This document shows, in pieces, positions 1-5,324 of a stretch of 7,975 bases of DNA (positions are counted from its first letter, which is position 1; each line of letters begins with the position of its first letter). Position numbers and translations under genes: made by a program. The notes under the pieces are model-generated. The model ran no database searches. It saw only the letters and a list, made by a program, of their open reading frames with translations, and was not told the DNA's origin. Source of the DNA: Candidatus Omnitrophota bacterium (lineage in GTDB: Bacteria > Omnitrophota > Omnitrophia > Omnitrophales > Aquincolibacteriaceae); contig JAHFHI010000026.1 of the NCBI GenBank assembly GCA_023246995.1, forward strand, positions 1,450-9,424. Reading direction: 5' to 3'.

Positions 1-681
1 ACTTCCGCCGCGCTGATTTTCTTAAAGGCTCTCGAAACTCAAAACGCGCGCCTCTTTTTTTTAAGCGGATGGCTTGCGGGGCTTTCCTCCTGGACTAAAA
101 ACGAAGGGCTCTTTTTTGTGATGTGGCTCACGCTTCTGGGGGGCATTCAAATCCTGCGGGCCCAAGAGCTTCGCGGGGCATGGAAACGCGCCGCGTTTTG
201 TTACGCGGCGGGGCTTTTCATCCCTCTTGCAGCGGTCTTTTACCTCAAAATGGCTCTTGCGCCGGGCGGGGACTATCTCGGATCCGGAAAAACAGCCGGT
301 GAGGTTGCGACCGCGCTTTTCGGGGATCCGGCCAAAAGCCGGATCCTTCTGCAGGGTTTCGGGGCTTTTCTGGCGGAGTGGGACAACTGGAAGGGATTAT
401 GGTTTTGTTTTGCCGCCGCTGTCGGGACGCGCTTTCTTTTCCGGCAAGCACAAACTGACTATTGGCCGTTAGCCGCGCTCGCGGGCCTGATCGAGGCAGG
501 ATACTTTTTCATCCTGCACCTCTCCCCGCATGACGTGCTTTGGCAGATGGCCACAGCCCTTCACCGTCTGATCCTTCACGCGGCGGGGCTTGCGATTATT
601 TTCACAGCCGCCGCTTTCGGCGATTGCTTACGTCCCAAAACCAAACAACCCGAAGAGCAGGCTATCAGCCCTGCCCCGTGA
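1..681 (+). CDS. Multi-pass membrane glycosyltransferase-like protein (GT-C/GT39-like), C-terminal part, 5' truncated
   Basis: The frame is open from base 1 to the TGA at 679-681, giving 226 residues with the N-terminus lost outside the window. The fragment is strongly hydrophobic, with about six likely membrane segments (roughly fragment residues 17-30, 36-50, 66-83, 131-147, 155-175 and 192-207). A WTKNEG motif after the first segment (residues 31-36) resembles the 'a-(W/L)-T-K-N-E-G' loop common in polytopic GT39/ArnT/PMT-type transferases, which move a sugar from a polyprenyl-phosphate carrier on the periplasmic face. A late 'SPHD..W....L.R' stretch (about residues 175-189) is also seen in such proteins. 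The catalytic acidic residues of this fold lie in the first periplasmic loop and are not in view, so activity cannot be judged. It runs convergent to the secretion operon, with a 17-base overlap of 3' ends, so it is a separate transcription unit. Family call is moderate; substrate unknown. Confidence 0.7.
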   Translation, partial: TSAALIFLKALETQNARLFFLSGWLAGLSSWTKNEGLFFVMWLTLLGGIQILRAQELRGAWKRAAFCYAAGLFIPLAAVFYLKMALAPGGDYLGSGKTAGEVATALFGDPAKSRILLQGFGAFLAEWDNWKGLWFCFAAAVGTRFLFRQAQTDYWPLAALAGLIEAGYFFILHLSPHDVLWQMATALHRLILHAAGLAIIFTAAAFGDCLRPKTKQPEEQAISPAP

Positions 682-1147
682 GCTGGCGCTGTGCCCGGAT
701 CGCCTGGGCCATGCCTTCCCCGAGAAGTTCCTTGGCCAATTCATCCTTGTTCTGGCCGTTATAAAAATCGTATTCCATGACGGCCAGAATCTTGACCACC
801 GTCAGGATATCGGCATTCATAAAAGGCGCGTTAGCCGCCAAAGCTTCGTCAAGCTTTTGGACATAAAAATCCGCACCGTTTAGAATCGCGGTGTTGTCGC
901 GGTTCTTGTAAAGGCTGATGACGGCTTCGACCGCGCGCTTTTTACTGTCCGGCGGCAATGCTGACCAACCCTGCAAATTCTGCGAAAGCTGGTTCATCAT
1001 GTCGCTAAAGGCGGGTACGGAAACGGTCTGATTTGCAGCCTGTTGGTCCTGAATCGGCGCGGTTTGCGCGGCCTTGTCCCAAAAAGCTCCCATACTCAAA
1101 AAACACATCCCGAGGAAAAGTCCTCTTGCTGCCCATCTGGTATCCAT
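665..1147 (-). CDS. Exported small protein of unknown function at the end of the secretion operon
   Basis: This encodes 160 residues that I do not recognise. The ATG at 1147 is chosen because AAAGGA sits six bases upstream; a TTG at 1183 in the same frame overlaps the S41 stop codon but has no good ribosome site. The N-terminus looks like a Sec signal peptide: basic residues (R4, R8), a hydrophobic core at about residues 9-23, and a probable signal peptidase I cut near residues 27-31 (AAQTA). One Cys (C15) lies in the core, but the surrounding LGMC is a poor lipobox. The mature part is predicted helical, with a Gln/Asn-rich linker (residues 34-43) and an acidic helical C-terminal half rich in Ala and Leu, including an NGQNKDELA segment. 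It follows the S41 protease gene after a 32-base gap and ends inside the convergent glycosyltransferase gene. It may be a periplasmic partner or substrate of the protease or secretion system; that is positional inference only. Confidence 0.75.
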   Translation of the reverse strand: MDTRWAARGLFLGMCFLSMGAFWDKAAQTAPIQDQQAANQTVSVPAFSDMMNQLSQNLQGWSALPPDSKKRAVEAVISLYKNRDNTAILNGADFYVQKLDEALAANAPFMNADILTVVKILAVMEYDFYNGQNKDELAKELLGEGMAQAIRAQRQLTGQG

Positions 1148-1153
1148 TACTGA

Positions 1154-1159
1154 TCCTTT
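1154..1159 (-). promoter_or_regulatory. Ribosome binding site deciding the start of the 160-residue orphan
   Basis: On the minus strand AAAGGA lies six bases before the ATG at 1147. It supports this ATG over the upstream in-frame TTG at 1183, which would add twelve residues ahead of the signal peptide and has no comparable site. Confidence 0.6.
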
Positions 1160-1179
1160 CTGGCACAACTGCCCTTTCC

Positions 1180-2391
1180 TCAAGATTGCCCGGTCTCCGT
1201 CAAAATTGCAATAGCGCGGAGAAGAGCCTGGTCCAGCCCCCCTCCTTCGGGGATCTCTTCGACGGCCTCATCCGGGGCAATCCCGACGCCGTCAATCGCC
1301 CGGCCGCTTGGGCTTAGATAACGCGCGGTGGTGAGTTTCATAGCGCTGGCATCGTCAAGCGGCACCACCGACTGGACCGAGGCCTTGCCGAAAGTCTGGG
1401 TTCCGAGGATCCGGGCGCGTTTGTGGTCCTGCATGCAGGCCGAAAAAATTTCGGAAGCGCTCGCGGTTACGTGATTCACTAAAATAATCAGTCGCAGATC
1501 CTCCGTGACCCGGTATTTCCCGGCGGTGAAATGCTCCTTGCGCTGTTCGACAAGCTTGCTTGTCACATTCACCACTTTCTGCTTTGGGGGAAGAAAGAAA
1601 CCGGCAAGCTTCACGGCCTGCGGCAGAAGCCCGCCGTCATTATTCCTTAAATCCAAGATCAGACTTTTCATGCCCTTGCCGGTCAAGTCCTTCAGCGCGC
1701 GGCGCACCTGCGTTCCCGTATTCTCACTGAAAGCCGCGATCCGCAGATAGGCGATGGTTTGGGTGATCATTTTGGCGTCTTGAACCGACTCGATCACGAT
1801 TTTTTCCCGCGGGACCGAAACCTCAAAAGGCTGCGGTACGGTGAAACGTTCGAGGGTGAGTTTGACCGCGGTATCGGCCTCCCCCCTCAAAAGCTTGGCA
1901 ACCTCGGGGATGGCTTTTTTTTCCATGGAAACGCCGTCGATTTTCAAAATCTTATCTCCCGGGAGCAGGCCCGCCTTATGAGCCGCGCTTTCGGGCTTGA
2001 TGTCGCGAATGGCTGGGAAATCCCCCACCATTTCCAAAACCGCCCCGATCCCGGCGTAAGCGCCGCTCATATGAATTTTTAAAAGCTCATAGAGCTGGGG
2101 ATCGATGAACTGGCTGTATTTGTCGCCAAGAGAGGCGAGCATGCCCTTGACGGCCTCATAAAGGAGCTGCCGGGGCTTGACGTCGCCCACGTAAGCCTCA
2201 TGAACGGCGCCGATCGCGCGTGCAAAAAGTTTGAATTCCGGAACCAGTCCTTCGTCTTCAGGGGTAACCGCGGGGGCTTCTCCTTGAGAGGCGGCCGGGT
2301 TATCAGCCTCCGCCCGGGCATTCCCGGAAAAACCCGTCAAGCTTAAAAAGACCCCCGTGAAAATGAGCCTTGCAAATATTCTTCTTGCCAT
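1180..2391 (-). CDS. S41 family C-terminal processing peptidase with PDZ domain
   Basis: A 403-residue periplasmic serine protease of the CtpA/Prc type, which trims or degrades proteins from their C-termini. A Sec signal peptide covers about residues 1-27 (ends NARA). A helical segment with GDKYSQF (residues 89-95) is typical of CTPs. A PDZ domain spans about 107-183, with the GIGAVLE ligand loop at 114-120 and LLPGDKILKIDG at 142-153. The S41 core follows: LDLRNNDGG (246-254; usual form LRNNPGG), then the catalytic Ser311 in TASASE, Asp322 in MQD, and Lys336 in FGKAS, aligned by comparison with Ser430/Asp441/Lys455 of E. coli Prc. All three catalytic-region residues are present, so it should be active. 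Length fits CtpA-type enzymes. The ATG at 2391 is chosen because AGGGGAGA lies seven bases upstream and the signal peptide begins there; the frame is open to 2577 but the extra residues have no signal character. The start lies 49 bases inside gspK, implying coupling. Confidence 0.93.
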   Translation of the reverse strand: MARRIFARLIFTGVFLSLTGFSGNARAEADNPAASQGEAPAVTPEDEGLVPEFKLFARAIGAVHEAYVGDVKPRQLLYEAVKGMLASLGDKYSQFIDPQLYELLKIHMSGAYAGIGAVLEMVGDFPAIRDIKPESAAHKAGLLPGDKILKIDGVSMEKKAIPEVAKLLRGEADTAVKLTLERFTVPQPFEVSVPREKIVIESVQDAKMITQTIAYLRIAAFSENTGTQVRRALKDLTGKGMKSLILDLRNNDGGLLPQAVKLAGFFLPPKQKVVNVTSKLVEQRKEHFTAGKYRVTEDLRLIILVNHVTASASEIFSACMQDHKRARILGTQTFGKASVQSVVPLDDASAMKLTTARYLSPSGRAIDGVGIAPDEAVEEIPEGGGLDQALLRAIAILTETGQS

Positions 2392-3401
2392 CGTTTGATC
2401 TCCCCTGTCTGGTTGACAACCGCTCTGACTTTCAAGACCTGCCGCCGGTTTTTGAGCCGGGCCAAAGACTCCACACTGAAATGGGTCGAGCCGATATCTA
2501 ACGGCGCTTCCACCGGCCCCAGGGCTTGGGCTTCCGCCGGGGCCAGATAGCCCGCTTCGACCAAAGTCTGAACCCACGCTCCGGGGTTCTCGAAAGTCCC
2601 GTCATCGTTTGTTCCTTCGCGGCCGTCGCGGCCCGCTCTGTAGGCTGCGATTTTTACGACTAGCGACCCGTCGAGACCGAGCGCTTGGAGAACAAGAGCC
2701 GGCGCCGTGTTGAGATTAACCTTGCCGCTTCCGTCGAGCGTCACATACGGGCGTATCTTTTCAAAAATCTCCGGAGTCATGCCTTTAAGCGCAAGCAATT
2801 CCTCAAGCGCGCCAAGCGGCCCGTTTTTGGGGGGGTAAGGCTCCTTCAGACCTTCGTATTCGCGACTCTCGGCCCCGATATCCCGGGGGTCCTCATCCGG
2901 ATCAATCCAGTCAAGAAGCGCCGCGGCAAGCGCCTGGGCGTCTTCGCGCGTAAGCCCGGCGGCAGAGCGGAAAAGGTCGGTCAAGACCGCTTCCGATTGC
3001 GTGACATTAAGATTGATTTTGCTCTCCTCATCGACAAGCCCGTAAACGTAACGGCCTCGGCCGACATCCTTCTTTGAAGGGTCTTTCAGGCGCCGCACGG
3101 AAAAAAATCCCCGCGGCCCGACCTCGACTTTTCCAAAGGCGCGCGCATTCCGGCTCCAGGACTGATTAAGACTCCAGGACTGGGGCCCGGCTTTGCGGCC
3201 GGCTTTTTTTTTGAGCAAATGCCCGGCTTTGCGGACCCCGGCTTCCGCGATCAAAAGAAGCTCGATGCGATCCTCCATGCGAGACATAAAATCAAGCCGG
3301 CTGCCCACCATCCGGCCGACCGCCACGGTAAAAAGAGTCATGATGGCCAAAAAAACGCTCACCATCACAAGCAGGCTTCCCTTTTGAGAAAGGGTCTTCA
3401 T
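2343..3401 (-). CDS. gspK: GspK, type II secretion minor pseudopilin (tip complex)
   Basis: A 352-residue protein from the ATG at 3401 to the TAA at 2343-2345. GspK caps the pseudopilus with GspI and GspJ after cleavage by the prepilin peptidase. The leader is short (MKTLSQKG), followed by SLLVMVSVFLAIMTLF; there is no Glu at +5, which is a known GspK trait. It is far longer than other pseudopilins because of the inserted alpha domain: LVDEESKINLNV (about 122-133), a helix-hairpin-helix-like section ending in DWIDPDEDPRD (about 164-174), and KVNLNTAPA (about 227-235), all standard GspK landmarks; the acidic loops could bind calcium. A TTG at 3413 is an alternative start (four more residues), with AAAGG only four bases before it, so the start is uncertain. 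The gene follows the coiled-coil gene by 20 bases and overlaps the S41 gene by 49. In classical clusters gspK follows gspJ directly; here five genes lie between gspI and gspK. Confidence 0.93.
   Translation of the reverse strand: MKTLSQKGSLLVMVSVFLAIMTLFTVAVGRMVGSRLDFMSRMEDRIELLLIAEAGVRKAGHLLKKKAGRKAGPQSWSLNQSWSRNARAFGKVEVGPRGFFSVRRLKDPSKKDVGRGRYVYGLVDEESKINLNVTQSEAVLTDLFRSAAGLTREDAQALAAALLDWIDPDEDPRDIGAESREYEGLKEPYPPKNGPLGALEELLALKGMTPEIFEKIRPYVTLDGSGKVNLNTAPALVLQALGLDGSLVVKIAAYRAGRDGREGTNDDGTFENPGAWVQTLVEAGYLAPAEAQALGPVEAPLDIGSTHFSVESLARLKNRRQVLKVRAVVNQTGEIKRWQEEYLQGSFSRGSF
2399..2406 (-). promoter_or_regulatory. Ribosome binding site of the S41 protease, inside gspK
   Basis: AGGGGAGA on the minus strand lies seven bases before the ATG at 2391 and within the last codons of gspK. 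It fixes the protease start directly ahead of a clean signal peptide. Confidence 0.6.
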
Positions 3402-3421
3402 GGGAATCCGCAAGCAGCCTT

Positions 3422-3793
3422 TCAGGAATTCTTTGAACCGCTTTCTTTCAGAATCACAATGGTTTCGTCGAGTTTGCTTTTGAGCTCTTCAATCTCGCTC
3501 TCAAGGCCCGCCATCCGGGCCTCCAAAGCGTCCATATGCCTCTTCATATACTTGTCAAGCCCTTCGGGCTCATAGAGCCCTCCCACTTTTTCGACTTTCC
3601 GGTCTTCGGCAATGTTATAGGTGAAGCCGTGGCGGCGGATCCCCCGGTTTTCCGCGACGGCCTCTTCTTCAGCCCTTAAAAGACCAGTCCCCGAAGCCAG
3701 GATCATTCCCAAACAGCAAACCATGCGGCCGCTTCGGGCGAGAATTTTCCCGGATTCCCGATAGACTCGGCTCGCTTTCTCGATCAAATTCAT
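3422..3793 (-). CDS. Small membrane-anchored or exported coiled-coil protein, T2SS-associated candidate
   Basis: A 123-residue protein with no family I recognise. It starts at the ATG at 3793, whose ATGA overlaps the TGA of the TPR gene by four bases, with a GGGGAAAG-like site upstream; a GTG at 3841 in the same frame is less likely. Residues 1-22 are basic. A hydrophobic stretch at about 22-39 (MVCCLGMILASGTGLL) could be a signal peptide, with a possible cut after LLRA at residue 41, or a membrane anchor. Then come a short acidic and basic linker and a C-terminal coiled coil at about 78-115 (LEARMAGLESEIEELKSKL) with heptad-like Leu/Ile/Met spacing. The topology would place the coiled coil in the periplasm. 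Tight coupling with the TPR gene and position before gspK suggest a structural or bridging part of the secretion platform; this is inference. It could also be an adaptor unrelated to secretion. Confidence 0.75.
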   Translation of the reverse strand: MNLIEKASRVYRESGKILARSGRMVCCLGMILASGTGLLRAEEEAVAENRGIRRHGFTYNIAEDRKVEKVGGLYEPEGLDKYMKRHMDALEARMAGLESEIEELKSKLDETIVILKESGSKNS

Positions 3794-4569
3794 TTTGTGC
3801 TTTCCCCGGCGGGCGCGACTTTCCCGCGCATCCCCACCCACACGTAATCCTCCGAGCCTTCAGCGCCGCCCGCTTCGAGATCTTCTTTGGCCAAAACTCC
3901 GGTCTCCTCTTCCTTGATTTCTTCAATCTCGCCCTGCATGGTGCGCTCAATCAAAGTCGCCAGATCCTGGCGGTTTAGTTCGCGCAACTTTGAGATGGCC
4001 TCCAGGCTCAAATAAGCGTGCCCTTCCTGAATATGGGTGATCCCGATGCCGTAATAGGCCTCGGCAAAGTCCGGATAAAGTTCAAGGGTCTTCAAAAAAT
4101 AGGCCATCGCCTTTTCGGTGTCGTGTTTTTCGGTAAGGCTGAACCACCCGAGCCCGAAATAGGCCTGTGAAAAATTAGGGTTAATATCGATCGTCTTCTG
4201 AAAATAGTCGGCGGCCAAAGCCGGGTTGCCGCCTTCGCTGGCGTAAAAGCTGGCGAGATTGAAATAAGCTTCCGCGTACGTGGGATCAAGCTTGATGGCC
4301 TGCTCAAAAGATCCCTGCGCGCTTTTAAGCGACTTTTTTTGCCGCAGATAAGTCATGCCGACCAGGTTGTAGATCTTTGCGGAGTCGGGGTAGCGTTTCA
4401 AAATTCTCTGAAAGGATTCAATCGCCGCGTCGTAATCCTCCTCCTGAAAATGAGTGATCGCGGCCTGGTAATCGGCATCCTGGGTTAAATCCTCATTGCC
4501 GCAGACCAGGCGCTGCTCATAAAAGACAAAGATGAAAATTCCAAAAAGAACCAGTGATCCGCACCTCAT
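3790..4569 (-). CDS. Tetratricopeptide repeat protein with N-terminal membrane segment, coupled to gspM
   Basis: A 259-residue protein. Residues 5-17 are very hydrophobic (LVLFGIFIFVF), acting as signal sequence or anchor. From about 32 to 201 there are four clear TPR units and a weaker fifth (about 32-61, 65-97, 99-132, 134-168, 170-201), with the usual W/L-G-Y-A-F-A-P pattern, for example AYFNLASFYASEG and AYFGLGWFSL, and a closing Pro at each turn (LDPTYAE, INPNFSQ, YPDFAE). The C-terminal 60 residues are acidic (EEIEEIKEEETG) and probably flexible. TPRs are protein-binding scaffolds; in secretion and pilus systems such proteins act as pilotins or assembly factors, but no lipobox is visible here (Cys3 and Cys23 lack it). 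The ATG at 4569 overlaps the gspM stop as ATGA, and GGGGAGAG lies six bases upstream. Its partner could be the coiled-coil protein encoded next. Confidence 0.88.
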   Translation of the reverse strand: MRCGSLVLFGIFIFVFYEQRLVCGNEDLTQDADYQAAITHFQEEDYDAAIESFQRILKRYPDSAKIYNLVGMTYLRQKKSLKSAQGSFEQAIKLDPTYAEAYFNLASFYASEGGNPALAADYFQKTIDINPNFSQAYFGLGWFSLTEKHDTEKAMAYFLKTLELYPDFAEAYYGIGITHIQEGHAYLSLEAISKLRELNRQDLATLIERTMQGEIEEIKEEETGVLAKEDLEAGGAEGSEDYVWVGMRGKVAPAGESTK

Positions 4570-5321
4570 CCAAGGCTCTCCCCGGAGCCGGTATCGGAAA
4601 GCCCAGTAACTGCAGCATCATTTGTTTGGGGTTGGCCTGCCTCATCAGACGGCAGGGGGCCAAGATCCGGCAAGGCCTCCAGAGAGGGCTTCCCCGGCGA
4701 AAGATCGTCATCGCGGCTTGAGGCCCCCTCGGGCAATTTCTCGGCCGTGATAATGATCCGCGAAATATCCATGACGCATTTAACGACTTCCGCGCCTTTG
4801 GATTTGGGGGCAATGTCATAGTGATTGATCTGAAAAAGATAATCGGATTGCTCCAGTTTTCCCATAAAAGTCAGCATGTCCCCGAGCGTGCCCTCGGTTT
4901 CAATGCCGGTCTTGTAAACCAGATAGAGCGGCTTTTTTTCCGTGTCACCCGGCTGAATATTTTTGACCGTGATTTTATGGCGTTTGGCCGTAACCTCTAT
5001 CCTTTTAAGAAGAGCCGAAATGATTTCCTCCGGACTAAGCTTGCCGCTGTCAAGGTAAGCGCTGTATTGAGAATACTTATCGAGGATTCTCTCGCTAAAC
5101 GACTGAATCCTGCGATCGCGCTTAATGGCTTCCTCCTCGGTCCGGATCTTCTCGTCCATGCCTCGCAGATTCTCAAGGATCGGCCCCAGCAGCACCCGGT
5201 CCGTCAGCATCAGCGCCACAAACCCCGCGGCTATAAAAAAAAGGAGGCGCTCCTGCTTGCTAAGTTTAGTAAAAAAGTCATTCAGCTTGCTAAGGTCAAA
5301 AGCCGGGAGGGGCGCGGCCAC
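4566..5321 (-). CDS. gspM: GspM/PilO-like inner-membrane platform protein
   Basis: A 251-residue bitopic protein of the PilO/GspM type, which pairs with GspL (PilM/PilN) in the inner membrane and transmits motion or stability to the pseudopilus. A short cytoplasmic N-terminus is followed by one membrane helix at about 25-41 (LLFFIAAGFVALMLT), a periplasmic coiled coil at about 48-90, and a PilO-like ferredoxin fold at about 95-195. The sequence LGDMLTFMGKLEQSDYLF (146-163) is the conserved PilO/PilN 'L-x-x-L-E-x-S-x-x-x-F' signature. The last 55 residues are an unusual Pro/Asp/Ser/Gly-rich tail with no hydrophobic core. The start is GTG at 5321, three bases after the gspL stop, with GGAGGGG nine bases upstream. 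The gene ends in an ATGA overlap with the TPR gene. PilO and GspM are hard to separate from sequence; the T2SS pseudopilins around it favour GspM. Confidence 0.85.
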   Translation of the reverse strand: MAAPLPAFDLSKLNDFFTKLSKQERLLFFIAAGFVALMLTDRVLLGPILENLRGMDEKIRTEEEAIKRDRRIQSFSERILDKYSQYSAYLDSGKLSPEEIISALLKRIEVTAKRHKITVKNIQPGDTEKKPLYLVYKTGIETEGTLGDMLTFMGKLEQSDYLFQINHYDIAPKSKGAEVVKCVMDISRIIITAEKLPEGASSRDDDLSPGKPSLEALPDLGPLPSDEAGQPQTNDAAVTGLSDTGSGESLG

Positions 5322-5324
5322 GGA

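Noticed and set aside
655..682. Possible hairpin CAGGCT-ATC-AGCCCTG as a terminator between the convergent genes.
   Set aside because: The stem is short and bulged and there is no T-tract on either strand, so it is not supported as an intrinsic terminator.
2343..2577. Upstream extension of the S41 gene to 2577.
   Set aside because: The added 62 residues are Gly/Pro-rich out-of-frame gspK sequence with no signal character. The ATG at 2391 has a good ribosome site and starts a clean signal peptide.
3794..3841. GTG start at 3841 for the coiled-coil protein.
   Set aside because: It would add 16 basic residues and a 52-base overlap, whereas the ATG at 3793 makes the same ATGA overlap seen at the previous junction.
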